From Actinomycetota bacterium (GTDB lineage: Bacteria > Actinomycetota > Actinomycetes > Streptosporangiales > Streptosporangiaceae), in assembly GCA_003140115.1 (NCBI GenBank), contig PLIQ01000542.1:1-14363 (forward strand): a stretch of DNA of 14,363 bases, in the 5' to 3' direction. The notes under the pieces are model-generated. The model was not told where the DNA came from. It saw only the letters and a program-made list of their open reading frames with translations, and made no database searches. Position numbers and translations under genes: made by a program. The stretch's first letter is position 1. Every line of letters starts with the position of its first letter. Below are positions 1 to 7,415 of this stretch, piece after piece.

Positions 1-18
1 CCCCGATGCAGCTGTCAT
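1..18 (-). CDS. 5' end of a leftward gene, product unknown (partial)
   Basis: Only the first six codons are inside the window: an ATG at 18-16 reading M-T-A-A-S-G and leaving at the left edge. The call rests on the promoter, not on the protein. A near-consensus -35/-10 pair on the minus strand ends 6 nt before this ATG, so a transcript would begin at or next to the start codon (leaderless). The same geometry is seen at other genes in this window. Two palindromic operators overlap the promoter, so the gene is probably repressed by a dimeric regulator and may encode that regulator. No function can be given from six codons. Confidence 0.35.
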
Positions 19-21
19 GAT

Positions 22-65
22 GTCAACCTATGTTGACGGTTTCCTGCTGTCAACTTTCGTTGACA
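22..65. promoter_or_regulatory. Two tandem palindromic operators
   Basis: GTCAAC-CTAT-GTTGAC occupies 22-37 and TGTCAAC-TTTC-GTTGACA occupies 48-65. Both are perfect inverted repeats with a 4-nt spacer, with centres 27 bp apart. Operator 1 covers the -10 and operator 2 the -35 of the leftward promoter, the layout expected for repression by a dimer binding twice. The half-site contains the -35 hexamer itself. I cannot name the regulator family with confidence; TetR- and GntR-type dimers use sites of this size. Confidence 0.7.
25..53 (-). promoter_or_regulatory. Leftward sigma70-type promoter
   Basis: On the minus strand TTGACA (53-48) is followed after exactly 17 nt by TAGGTT (30-25), a TANNNT -10 box. 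Six nt separate the -10 from an ATG at 18. This is the best promoter match in the window. Both boxes lie inside palindromic operators. Confidence 0.65.
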
Positions 66-139
66 CTCTCGCGTCACCGGCCGCGCTCCCTCGGTCGACC
101 TCGTGCACGCCGCCAGTCTCCACGCCAGCTATTTCCGTG

Positions 140-230
140 TCAAATCATTTGAGATCAAAGTACCGCGGTGAGTCGACCGGTGCGGGCATTCGGTGTTCGT
201 GGCCCACTGCACCTGGGGGGCCTCTAGGCT
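140..230 (+). promoter_or_regulatory. Upstream region and candidate -10 box of the gene at 239
   Basis: The stretch from 66 to 238 has no convincing gene. It has an AT-richer island at about 131-160 with a 13-bp palindrome TCAAAT-C-ATTTGA (140-152) and an overlapping TTTGA-GA-TCAAA (148-159). TAGGCT at 225-230 is a TANNNT -10 box 8 nt before the GTG at 239, consistent with a leaderless or near-leaderless mRNA. No good -35 hexamer is visible. Confidence 0.4.
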
Positions 231-238
231 TGGGCGGA

Positions 239-3025
239 GTGAGCAGCGTCACGAGCGAGCAGGGCCAGTCGCTTCCGGACGAGTCGGCCCCGCCCTCCTC
301 CGCACCCGGCCGCCGCACCGCGAGCTGGGCTCCCTGGCTGGTCATGGGGTGTTACCTGGTGGCTGCCTACGCGCTGACCTGGCGGCTCTGGGCCGATCCG
401 GGGGCGCGGATGGTGAGCGGCAACCCCGGAGACGTCAACCTGGTGGCCTGGTTCATGCGGAACAGCGCGACCGCGTTCTCCCGCGGCCGACTCCCCTCGC
501 TGGTGACGACCGGGCTGAACACGCCGCAGGGCATCAACCTGATGTGGAACGCGTCGATGCCGCTCCCCGGGGTCATACTGGCTCCGGTCACCCTGCTAGC
601 AGGCCCGTTTACCAGCTTGAACCTGCTGCTGACGGTGGGCTTCGCCGGGTCGGCGGCGAGCCTGTTCTGGGTGCTCAGGTGGTGGGGAGCCAGCACTACC
701 GCGGCGGCGGTGGGTGGTGCCGTGTACGGGTTCTCGCCGGCGCTGGTCGCCGCCAGCATGGGTCACTTCCAGCTGCAGTTCGCGGTGCTCCCGCCGCTGA
801 TCATCCATGCGGTGCTGCGGATCGTCACCGGCCGCGGCAGTGCCCTGCGGGCCGGCGTCCGGCTCGGCCTGCTGACCGCCGCGCAGCTGTTCGTCGGGGA
901 GGAAGTGCTGGTCGACACGGCCGTGGCCGCCGTGGTCGTAGTTGCGGTGCTCGCCCTCGGTCACGCGCGCGCAGCCCTCGAGGCCATCCAGAGGCGGGTC
1001 CGTACGGTCGCCACCGGCTTGGGCGCCGCGGTCGCGGTCGTGGCACTGACCTGCGGCTACGCGCTGTGGGCGCAATTCCGCGGCCCGCTCGCCTCGCACG
1101 GCAGCCCGTGGCAGGTCAGCACGTTCCACAACTATCTGTACGCCTTCGTGACCCCGTCCGGCGCGTTGTTGTTCCACACCACGTCCAGCGCTGCCGCCGC
1201 GGCCAGCTACCCCGAGCCCCGGCCCGAATACCTCGCTTACCTGGGCTGGCCACTGCTCGTCGTCGCACTCGCGGCCGCGGTGCGCTACTGGCGGGACCCG
1301 AAGGTCCGGCTGTCAGCGGTGACATTCGCGCTACTCGAACTGTTCTCGCTCGGTGCCGCCACCGTGCACTTCCACGGGATCCGGTACCCGGGCGCGCTGC
1401 TGCCGTGGCACTGGCTGCAGGGCCTGCCGGTGCTGGCCGATGCGCTGCCAGACCGGTTCTCCATTCTGGCGGACGGCGCGGTAGCTGCTCTCCTGGTGTT
1501 CGCCATAGACCGGGCGCGCGGGCGAGGCTGGGGGCTGGCGGGGTACGGCGCCGCCGCGGTCGCGGTCCTGGCCATCCTCCCCCTGGTGCCCCGGCCGCTG
1601 CCGACCGCCAACGTTAGCCAAGCCCCGGCTGGCTGGCAGCAGGCCTTCGCCGGGCTTCGGCTGGCCTCCGGCGCCCACGTGCTGGTCATCCCTGACCTGA
1701 GGAACGGAATGGCCTGGCAGGCGGAGACCGGTGTGCCCGGCTCGATGGTCGGCGGCGGCGCGACCATCGAGCCCGACGCGAGCGGACAGGCCACGAGTTA
1801 CGTGGACAACCGGCGCCCGACCGCGGTGTACCTCGGGACGCTCTACAGCGGGTCGCCGGGCGGGCACGCGCCCTCGCAAGCACAGTTGCGGTCCGATCTC
1901 GCGTACTGGCATCTGGCCGCGATCGTCGCCGTCGCCCCCCGGACCTCGCAGCTCGGGCGCTACCTAGCCGCGAAGTTCGGGCCCCCGACGATCGAGGTGG
2001 GCGACATGCTCGCCTGGCGACACCCCGTACTGCGAGCGTTGCCCGGTAGGTTAGCTCCTTTACAGACTGAAGGGACGCGCATGTCTGGCCTGGACACGAT
2101 CGTGATCACCGGGGGCGCAGGATTCCTCGGCTCGCACCTTTCCGAACGGCTGCTGGCTGATGGCTGCTCGGTAATATGCCTGGATAACTTCTGCACCGGG
2201 ACCCCGGCTAACGTGGCACACCTGATCGAGAACCCCGCGTTCCGGCTGATGCGCTACGACGTGACCGAGTACCTCTACGTGGGCGGCCCGGTGGACGCGG
2301 TGCTCCACTTCGCCTCTCCCGCGAGCCCGGTCGACTACCTCGAGCTGCCGATAGAGACGCTGAAGGTCGGCTCGATCGGGACCATCCACGCGCTGGGGCT
2401 GGCGCGGGAGAAGGGCGCGCGCTTCCTGCTCGCCTCTACCTCCGAGGTGTACGGCGATCCGCTGGTCCACCCGCAGGGCGAGGACTACTGGGGCAACGTG
2501 AACCCGGTCGGCCCGCGCGGTGTGTACGACGAGGCGAAACGCTTCGCCGAGGCGCTGACCGTGGCCTACGGCAAGAATCACAAGGCGGATACGAAGATCG
2601 TGCGCATCTTCAACACCTACGGTCCGCGGATGCGACCCAACGACGGCCGGGCCATCCCCACGTTCATCAGCCAGGCGCTGCGCGGTGAGCCGATCACCGT
2701 AGCCGGTGACGGCAGCCAGACCCGGTCGGTCTGCTACGTCAGCGACCTGGTCGAGGGCGTCCTGAGGTTGCTGCGATCATCACATCCCGGCCCGATGAAC
2801 ATCGGGAATCCCGGCGAACTGTCGGTGCTGGAACTGGCGGAGATGATCCGGCGCATGACCGGGTCACAGTCGCCTATCACCTTCATCCCCCGCCCGCAGG
2901 ACGATCCGATGGTGCGGCAGCCGCGGATCGGCCTGGCCCATGACGTCCTCGGCTGGAAACCCGAGGTGGGCCTGGAGGAAGGCCTGGGCCGGACGATCGA
3001 GTGGTTCCGGGAGCGTGCGGGATGA
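239..3025 (+). CDS. GT-C-like polytopic membrane protein in frame with a UDP-glucuronate decarboxylase-like SDR (fusion or read-through)
   Basis: From GTG 239 the frame is open for 928 residues. Residues about 1-603 are a polytopic membrane protein: a disordered Ser/Pro-rich N-terminus, a first membrane segment near 30-50, then a loop with [11 protein letters not shown] (61-71), followed by many hydrophobic segments and a soluble C-terminal domain. The early acidic loop and topology resemble GT-C glycosyltransferases, which use polyprenyl-phosphate sugars. The protein at 3729-5555 is a paralogue: it has a matching D-V-x4-W loop and a matching DR-x-ALL/SIL segment late in the protein. Residues 615-928 are a complete SDR (see 2081-3025). 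The linker at 604-614 contains two TTA codons and a ribosome binding site, so it looks like former intergenic DNA. The frame stays open upstream to 17, but that part overlaps operators and is not protein-like, so GTG 239 behind a -10 box is preferred. The membrane family assignment is inference; the open frame is observed. Confidence 0.75.
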   Translation: MSSVTSEQGQSLPDESAPPSSAPGRRTASWAPWLVMGCYLVAAYALTWRLWADPGARMVSGNPGDVNLVAWFMRNSATAFSRGRLPSLVTTGLNTPQGINLMWNASMPLPGVILAPVTLLAGPFTSLNLLLTVGFAGSAASLFWVLRWWGASTTAAAVGGAVYGFSPALVAASMGHFQLQFAVLPPLIIHAVLRIVTGRGSALRAGVRLGLLTAAQLFVGEEVLVDTAVAAVVVVAVLALGHARAALEAIQRRVRTVATGLGAAVAVVALTCGYALWAQFRGPLASHGSPWQVSTFHNYLYAFVTPSGALLFHTTSSAAAAASYPEPRPEYLAYLGWPLLVVALAAAVRYWRDPKVRLSAVTFALLELFSLGAATVHFHGIRYPGALLPWHWLQGLPVLADALPDRFSILADGAVAALLVFAIDRARGRGWGLAGYGAAAVAVLAILPLVPRPLPTANVSQAPAGWQQAFAGLRLASGAHVLVIPDLRNGMAWQAETGVPGSMVGGGATIEPDASGQATSYVDNRRPTAVYLGTLYSGSPGGHAPSQAQLRSDLAYWHLAAIVAVAPRTSQLGRYLAAKFGPPTIEVGDMLAWRHPVLRALPGRLAPLQTEGTRMSGLDTIVITGGAGFLGSHLSERLLADGCSVICLDNFCTGTPANVAHLIENPAFRLMRYDVTEYLYVGGPVDAVLHFASPASPVDYLELPIETLKVGSIGTIHALGLAREKGARFLLASTSEVYGDPLVHPQGEDYWGNVNPVGPRGVYDEAKRFAEALTVAYGKNHKADTKIVRIFNTYGPRMRPNDGRAIPTFISQALRGEPITVAGDGSQTRSVCYVSDLVEGVLRLLRSSHPGPMNIGNPGELSVLELAEMIRRMTGSQSPITFIPRPQDDPMVRQPRIGLAHDVLGWKPEVGLEEGLGRTIEWFRERAG
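2071..2075 (+). promoter_or_regulatory. Internal ribosome binding site for the SDR
   Basis: AGGGA, preceded by GA, lies 5 nt before ATG 2081 inside the linker of the fused frame. It supports separate initiation of the decarboxylase and thus a recently joined or mis-sequenced gene pair. Confidence 0.6.
2081..3025 (+). CDS. UDP-glucuronate decarboxylase-like SDR (UDP-xylose synthase family), probable independent start inside the fused frame
   Basis: This is a 314-residue extended SDR, full length for bacterial UXS. The NAD-binding glycine motif TGGAGFLG is at 10-17 with an acidic D35 at the end of strand 2. STSEVYGD (119-126), [17 protein letters not shown] (130-146) and the catalytic Y149-x3-K153 follow. 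The YWGNVNPxGPR block and GSQTR (211-215) are characteristic of UDP-glucuronate decarboxylases, which oxidise UDP-GlcA at C4, decarboxylate it and reduce it to UDP-xylose in the cytoplasm. ATG 2081 has a ribosome binding site (AGGGA, 2071-2075) at 5-nt spacing, so this domain could be made alone even though the frame is open to the upstream gene. The end overlaps the next gene by ATGA, suggesting coupling with the GT2. A close relative such as a 4-ketoxylose-releasing decarboxylase or a 4,6-dehydratase is less likely but not excluded. Confidence 0.82.
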   Translation: MSGLDTIVITGGAGFLGSHLSERLLADGCSVICLDNFCTGTPANVAHLIENPAFRLMRYDVTEYLYVGGPVDAVLHFASPASPVDYLELPIETLKVGSIGTIHALGLAREKGARFLLASTSEVYGDPLVHPQGEDYWGNVNPVGPRGVYDEAKRFAEALTVAYGKNHKADTKIVRIFNTYGPRMRPNDGRAIPTFISQALRGEPITVAGDGSQTRSVCYVSDLVEGVLRLLRSSHPGPMNIGNPGELSVLELAEMIRRMTGSQSPITFIPRPQDDPMVRQPRIGLAHDVLGWKPEVGLEEGLGRTIEWFRERAG

Positions 3026-3732
3026 AGCTCTCCATCTTGATGCCCGTGTATAACGAGGCCAGGACCGTGCAAGCCGTCATCAAGCGGGTACTCGACGTCA
3101 GCTTCCCCTGTCAGGTGGAGGTGGTGATCGTCGATGACGCGAGCACCGATGGCACCGCCGAGATCATCGACCAGTTTCAAGACGAGAGGCTGATCACAAT
3201 CCGGCACCCGGTGAACCGCGGCAAGGGAGCCGCGATCCGCACCGCGACCGCGGCGGCCACCGGTGATTTCATGGTGCCGCTGGACGCGGACCTGGAGTAT
3301 CGGCCGGAAGAAATCCCCAAGCTGCTCGAACCGGTCCTGAGCGGCGACGCCGAGGTCGTCTACGGCAGCCGGACCTTCGGCAGCCATTCGGCGTACTCGT
3401 TCTGGTACGTCCAGGGCAACAAGGCCCTGACCACGTTCGCGAACGTGCTGTTCAATGCGTACATCGCGGACCTGGAGACATGCTTCAAACTCATGCCTCT
3501 TGACCTGCTGCGCAGCTTGAACATCAGCTCCGACGGATTCGGCATGGAGGCCGAGATCACCGGGAAGCTGCTGGCCCGCCGCATCCGCCCGTTCGAGGTG
3601 CCGATCACGTACCGGGCCCGCAGCCGCGAAGCGGGTAAGAAAATCACCTGGCGGGACGGGGTACAGGCCATGTGGATCCTGGCCCGGATCCGGCTGACGA
3701 GACCACGTAAGGGCGTGAAGTCGCAGCCCTAG
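3022..3732 (+). CDS. Family 2 glycosyltransferase, polyprenyl-phosphate sugar synthase-like
   Basis: The 236-residue protein is the length of the DPM1-like soluble GT2 group. It opens with the GT2 strand [10 protein letters not shown] (3-12), then [11 protein letters not shown] (35-45), RGKGAAIRT (66-74), and the metal- and nucleotide-binding DAD at 88-90 (PLDADLEY). YGSRTF (114-119), ETCFKLMP (152-159), GFGMEAEIT (172-180) and [12 protein letters not shown] (197-208) are typical of enzymes moving a sugar from a nucleotide to dolichyl/polyprenyl phosphate. No C-terminal membrane segments are present, so it should act at the inner face of the membrane. ATG 3022 overlaps the SDR stop as ATGA and is preferred over an in-frame GTG at 3001. 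The sugar is not determinable; UDP-xylose from its neighbour is a reasonable guess. Its stop lies in a CTAG shared with the convergent gene. Confidence 0.88.
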   Translation: MKLSILMPVYNEARTVQAVIKRVLDVSFPCQVEVVIVDDASTDGTAEIIDQFQDERLITIRHPVNRGKGAAIRTATAAATGDFMVPLDADLEYRPEEIPKLLEPVLSGDAEVVYGSRTFGSHSAYSFWYVQGNKALTTFANVLFNAYIADLETCFKLMPLDLLRSLNISSDGFGMEAEITGKLLARRIRPFEVPITYRARSREAGKKITWRDGVQAMWILARIRLTRPRKGVKSQP

Positions 3733-5555
3733 CCGGGGGCGGATCCGGAAGCCGGCCGGTAGACCGACGCTCCGTCGGCTCGGTAGCTGAACCTGAAGCC
3801 GGTGGCGGACAGATATTGGGACAAGGCCGGGCTGGGCTTCGGCAGCCATACCAGGACCCAGCCGACGTGCAGGGTCCGCAGGTCCGCCCGGGCCGTCACG
3901 ATCTGTGCTGGCGATCTCTTCCGGCCCTGCTGGGCCTGGTTGAGCTGGGCATAAAACGGATGCCGGGCGATCCCCGCAACGGTCCGCGTGGGCACCCAGG
4001 ACGTGTAGCAGACCGCCCGCGGATGCCCGTCAGCGGTGGCGATCAAGATGGCCTGGGAGGTAGGCGGCTCGCCGTAGAAGGGGAGGTTGTACAGGCCGAA
4101 CGGGATGTCGACGACGATCGAGCCGGAATGGTCGGCGGCAATCGGGCGGTCCAGCGCGGGCAGCGCGGTGGGCATGGTCGGCACACCTCCCGGGCTGCCC
4201 GACCAGCCTGCCTCCAGGACGGCGAGTGCCGTCACGGCCAGGATCACCGGCCAGGCCCGGTGCCGCGCCAGCCAGTCCACTGCCGCGCCGGCGAGCAGCG
4301 CTGCGCCGACCAGCCCGAGCAGGGCGAGCCGGTCGGCCTCGCGGAAGACGGACAGGCCGGGGGTCCGGAGGAACCAGGTGTACGGCATCAGTAGCGACAC
4401 CCGCAGGCCGTCCCAGATCTGGGCCAGCGGCACGTACACGTGGGTGCCGACATCCAGCACCGGCCCGAGCGATAGCGCGGCGCCGCCCAGCCAGAGCAGC
4501 GCGAGCAGCCAAGCGCTGCACCGGCGCCAGCTCGCGAGCAGGCCCAGGACCGCCAGCAGGCTGAGCACCACGCCGAAGGTGTTGAGCGTCTCGAGATGGG
4601 TGCGGGAGGTGTAGATGCGGCCTAGGCTGGTGAGCCCGTCGTTGACGAGCCGAGGCGAGGGAGCGAACAAACTCGGCAGGTTGGCGACCCACCTGGTGTA
4701 CCCGTACGACGTCGCCGGAGCGGTGGTCCCGCCCGCGTGTGCCTGCTGGACCATGGCCACCAGCTGCGGGCTGGCCACGACGGCGGCCGTGACCGCACCG
4801 ACGGCCACGACCCTGAGCCGGGTCAGGGCCGTGGACCGCTCGCGCACCGTCAGCAACCACGGGATGAGCGCGAGAACGGCCACGATGACGGCCATCACCG
4901 CTGATTCCTGATTGACCAGCGCGCAGGCGCCTAGCACCACGCCCAGGATCAATCCCCGGCCGGTGGTGGGGCTACGGCGCAACCTGACGGCTGCCTCGAG
5001 GGTTAGCGGCAGGAACACCGTGCCGTACACGATATTGATGTGGTACCAGGCCTGGTACGTCAGCATCGCCGACAGCCCGAAGAACGCTCCGGCCGCGATC
5101 GCGCCGACCCTGGTGGGCAGCCATAGCCGGGCGGCCCGGTACATCGCATAGCAGGCCAGGCCGGGCGCGAGGATATTCAGCAGGTTGTAGGTGGCCGACG
5201 GGCCGAAGGCCAGAGTGAAGGGAGTCATCACCGCACCGAGCAGCGGCACCAGCGTCTGGTACCCCAGCTGGAGTCCGACGGGCGCGGCCAGGTAGGTGGT
5301 GGACCACGGATTGTGCAGGTGGACAATCTGGTGGGCTACCCACCACATGTCCCATACATAGATGGACACGTCCCTGCTGACCGGCAGCCTGCCGGTCAGG
5401 TAGGACGACAGCGGCCAGGTCGCCGCGACCCCGGCGGCCAGGAAGGCGGCCAGCACCGCCGCCTCGCGCGCCCAGGGGCGCGCGGCAGCGTGCCGCAATC
5501 GCCCCGGTATGCGGGCAGCTTGTCCTGGCTTGCTCGCGGTCTGCCCCTCGATCAT
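3729..5555 (-). CDS. Polytopic GT-C-like membrane protein (paralogue of the 239 gene)
   Basis: From ATG 5555 the product is 608 residues. After a basic N-terminus the first membrane segment is at about 32-50 (AAVLAAFLAAGVAATWPLS), then an extracytoplasmic loop with RDVSIYVWDMWW (61-72) carrying acidic D62 and D69. Many hydrophobic helices follow, with a soluble C-terminal part of about 130 residues. The loop, the late FREADRLALLGLVGAALL segment and the C-terminal domain match the membrane part of the 239 gene in order and position. GT-C enzymes use acidic residues in the first large loop to take sugar from lipid-phosphate donors; that role here is inference. The frame is open upstream to 5735, but that overlaps the divergent methyltransferase. 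TAGGCT at 5568-5563 lies 7 nt before ATG 5555 (GTG 5558 is the alternative), fitting a leaderless start. This protein ends naturally after YRADGASVYRP, which shows where the paralogue should stop. Confidence 0.8.
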   Translation of the reverse strand: MIEGQTASKPGQAARIPGRLRHAAARPWAREAAVLAAFLAAGVAATWPLSSYLTGRLPVSRDVSIYVWDMWWVAHQIVHLHNPWSTTYLAAPVGLQLGYQTLVPLLGAVMTPFTLAFGPSATYNLLNILAPGLACYAMYRAARLWLPTRVGAIAAGAFFGLSAMLTYQAWYHINIVYGTVFLPLTLEAAVRLRRSPTTGRGLILGVVLGACALVNQESAVMAVIVAVLALIPWLLTVRERSTALTRLRVVAVGAVTAAVVASPQLVAMVQQAHAGGTTAPATSYGYTRWVANLPSLFAPSPRLVNDGLTSLGRIYTSRTHLETLNTFGVVLSLLAVLGLLASWRRCSAWLLALLWLGGAALSLGPVLDVGTHVYVPLAQIWDGLRVSLLMPYTWFLRTPGLSVFREADRLALLGLVGAALLAGAAVDWLARHRAWPVILAVTALAVLEAGWSGSPGGVPTMPTALPALDRPIAADHSGSIVVDIPFGLYNLPFYGEPPTSQAILIATADGHPRAVCYTSWVPTRTVAGIARHPFYAQLNQAQQGRKRSPAQIVTARADLRTLHVGWVLVWLPKPSPALSQYLSATGFRFSYRADGASVYRPASGSAPG

Positions 5556-5562
5556 CACGGGC

Positions 5563-5568
5563 AGCCTA
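5563..5568 (-). promoter_or_regulatory. -10 box for the minus-strand membrane protein
   Basis: TAGGCT on the minus strand (5568-5563) is the same hexamer found before the paralogue at 239. It is 7 nt from ATG 5555, so transcription would begin at or near the start codon. No clear -35 is seen. Confidence 0.45.
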
Positions 5569-5619
5569 GTCGCCAACAGGCACGAGCGTGCCGGGCGGGG
5601 CCGATTGCCATCGCTCCGG

Positions 5620-5625
5620 TAGAGT
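5620..5625 (+). promoter_or_regulatory. -10 box for the methyltransferase
   Basis: TAGAGT lies 6 nt before GTG 5632, predicting a leaderless transcript. It shares a 76-bp divergent region with the minus-strand promoter at 5563-5568. Confidence 0.45.
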
Positions 5626-5631
5626 CGTCCG

Positions 5632-6384
5632 GTGGCATGGACTAGGGCGGGGAAGCGTACGCGAGTCCGCGCAGACTTCTCGGCGGCGGATGCGGAGCTG
5701 GCGTCCACGCTCGACAACCTCGACGGCGCCGACAACTACGCGGAATGGATCTTCGAGCTCATCGAGCCGTACCTGGGCCACGAAGTGCTGGAGGTCGGCG
5801 CAGGTCACGGGACTTTCACCGAGATGCTGGCCAGGACGGCTAAGCGGGTCGTCGCCTGCGACCTATCCGAGCGGTGCGTCAGCAGGCTGCGCGAGAGATT
5901 CTCGGGTGAGGAGTCGGTGGAGATCTTGCACGGATCCGTCGACTCGGCCGCCGCCCACGGCCCCTTCGACAGCGTGATACTGATCAACGTCCTCGAGCAC
6001 ATCGAGGACGACGACGGCGCGTTGCGAGAACTCGCCCGGCTCCTGCGACCCGGAGGGCGAGCCGTCCTGTGGGTACCCGCATTCTCGCTGCTCTACAGTG
6101 ACTTCGACCGGAAGATCGGTCACTATCGCCGCTATCGCCGGCCTGAACTGCGGACGCAGCTCTTGCGGGCCGGATACGAGGTACGGGACATCAGGTACGT
6201 CAACACCGTCGGCGCGGTGGCGTGGCTGGTGCTGGCTCGCTTCCTGCGACGCACACCCACAAACGGCACTCCGGTCAAGGTCTTCGACAGGTATTTCGTT
6301 CCGCTGCTCAAGCGTCTGGAGCGACGGTGGCAGCCACCTTTCGGCCAGTCCGTGCTTGCGGTAGCGACCCGGCCCGCGGAATAG
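5632..6384 (+). CDS. Class I SAM-dependent methyltransferase
   Basis: The protein has 250 residues from GTG 5632. Motif I is VLEVGAGHGTFT (52-63), the acidic end of strand 2 is ACDLSE (75-80), and the motif around strand 4 is ILINVLEHIEDDDGAL (116-131), followed by LLRPGGRAVLWVPA (137-150). DFDRKIGHYRRY (157-168) is a block seen in methyltransferases that accompany family 2 glycosyltransferases in sugar and lipid clusters. A hydrophobic stretch near 192-206 may bind membrane or a lipid. The substrate is unknown; O-methylation of a lipid-linked or polymer sugar from the neighbouring cluster is a guess based on position. The start is supported by the adjacent -10 box; no Shine-Dalgarno is present. 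Confidence 0.85.
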   Translation: MAWTRAGKRTRVRADFSAADAELASTLDNLDGADNYAEWIFELIEPYLGHEVLEVGAGHGTFTEMLARTAKRVVACDLSERCVSRLRERFSGEESVEILHGSVDSAAAHGPFDSVILINVLEHIEDDDGALRELARLLRPGGRAVLWVPAFSLLYSDFDRKIGHYRRYRRPELRTQLLRAGYEVRDIRYVNTVGAVAWLVLARFLRRTPTNGTPVKVFDRYFVPLLKRLERRWQPPFGQSVLAVATRPAE

Positions 6385-6396
6385 TGGCTGCCTCGG

Positions 6397-7155
6397 ATGA
6401 AGGTCTCCGAGGCGCTCGTGCTACTGGCCGCCGGTACGGCGGGCGGCATCTTCAGCACGGTGGTGGCTATCGCCTCGCTGGTGACCTATCCGGTGCTGTT
6501 GGCCCTGGGGGTCCCGCCGCTGTCGGCCAACATGACCAATACGGTCTCGCTCGTGCTCACCGGGGTCGGCTCGGTGGCCGGGTCCCGGCCGGAACTGGCC
6601 GGACAGGGCCGGCGGGTGCTGCGGCTTGGCGTCATCACCGCGCTCGGCGGCGCGGCCGGGGCGGCGGTCCTGCTGCTGACCCCGGCGAGCGCGTTCACGG
6701 TGGTGGTTCCGGTGCTGATCGGCGGCGCGTCGCTGGTGCTGCTCGTCCAGCCCAGGCTGACCATGCTGACGCCGCCCGAGGTGCTGGACACCAGGCACCG
6801 CCTGGCCCTGGGCGCGGCGCTTTTCACGGTCGCCGTGTACGTCGGGTACTTCGGCGCGGCCGCGGGGGTCATGCTGCTCCTGGTGCTCAGCGCCGTGATC
6901 CCCGAGCCGCTCGTCCGGGTCAACGCGATCAAGAACGCCGTGTCCGGAATGGCGAACGCGCTGGCCGCGGTCTGCTTCGCGCTATTCGGCGACGTGCGGT
7001 GGAAGCTCGTGCTGCCGCTCGCGGCGGGCTTCCTGATCGGCGGGTGGATCGGGCCCAAGATCGCCCGCCGGGTCCCCGCGGGGGTGTTCCGCGTGTTCGT
7101 CAGCCTGTGCGGACTGGGGCTGGCGGTGAAGCTGGGCATCAGCGCGTATCGCTGA
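6397..7155 (+). CDS. TauE/SafE family membrane permease
   Basis: The 252-residue protein has about eight hydrophobic segments in two similar halves, typical of TauE/SafE (sulfite/organosulfonate exporter) proteins. The first segment contains the small-residue-rich GTAGGIFSTVVAIASLVTYP (13-32), and the family's Asn-containing block SANMTNTVSLVLTG (43-56) follows. The second half repeats the pattern near GYFGAAAGVMLL and VNAIKNAVSGMANA. Members export sulfite, sulfonates or other organic anions; the substrate here is unknown. It begins 12 nt after the methyltransferase stop on the same strand with no clear ribosome binding site, so it is probably co-transcribed. Confidence 0.87.
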   Translation: MKVSEALVLLAAGTAGGIFSTVVAIASLVTYPVLLALGVPPLSANMTNTVSLVLTGVGSVAGSRPELAGQGRRVLRLGVITALGGAAGAAVLLLTPASAFTVVVPVLIGGASLVLLVQPRLTMLTPPEVLDTRHRLALGAALFTVAVYVGYFGAAAGVMLLLVLSAVIPEPLVRVNAIKNAVSGMANALAAVCFALFGDVRWKLVLPLAAGFLIGGWIGPKIARRVPAGVFRVFVSLCGLGLAVKLGISAYR

Positions 7156-7242
7156 TGTCGCTGAGGCCAGGGTCGGCTCGTGGGGAAGGTACTGCAAAAT
7201 AAGGGAAGTGCGCTCATCGAGCGAACTACCGTGACAAAATTC

Positions 7243-7272
7243 TTCACATACTCATCCACAATGGTTTACTCT
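7243..7272 (+). promoter_or_regulatory. Candidate promoter of the zinc-ribbon microprotein
   Basis: TTCACA (7243-7248) and TACTCT (7267-7272) are separated by 18 nt within an AT-richer block (about 7190-7280) of the otherwise gene-free 7156-7415. Predicted transcription start is near 7279, leaving a 5' leader of about 135 nt before ATG 7416. Confidence 0.45.
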
Positions 7273-7275
7273 GTG

Positions 7276-7293
7276 CTAGTGAGTCGGCACTAG
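7276..7293. promoter_or_regulatory. Inverted repeat at the predicted +1 (possible operator)
   Basis: CTAGTG-AGTCGG-CACTAG is a perfect 6-6-6 inverted repeat starting 3 nt after the candidate -10 box. A repressor bound here would block initiation; it could also be a weak hairpin at the start of the leader. Confidence 0.4.
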
Positions 7294-7415
7294 GGGTGAT
7301 GCTCGGCCCTCGGGCGCCGACGGCGGCGGTCAACTCGCGCCAGGTGGCAGACCCGGACTGTGCGACGGCACGGGGCTACGGGCAGTTTCCGCGCGGGCAG
7401 AATAGGAGCTCGACG

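Noticed and set aside
22..65. Start of a CRISPR array or direct-repeat cluster
   Set aside because: Only two copies, each a short palindrome with a 10-bp gap, and they coincide with promoter boxes.
17..238. N-terminal extension of the membrane protein frame back to position 17
   Set aside because: It would run through the operators and promoter at 22-65 and is Ser/Thr-rich with no domain character; a -10 box lies just before GTG 239.
193..1617. Long +1-shifted open frame of 474 codons
   Set aside because: Arg/Gly/Ala-rich shadow of the membrane protein, without recognisable domains.
2734..3849. 371-codon open frame on the minus strand
   Set aside because: Lies opposite the SDR and GT2, which both have clear motifs; its translation has no family features.
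5556..5735. 60-codon upstream extension of the minus-strand membrane protein
   Set aside because: Overlaps the methyltransferase start; a -10 box at 5568-5563 and ATG 5555 fit better.
7296..7415. 40-codon extension of the zinc-ribbon protein
   Set aside because: AGGAG at 7404-7408 points to ATG 7416, and the extension would place low-complexity sequence before the membrane helix.
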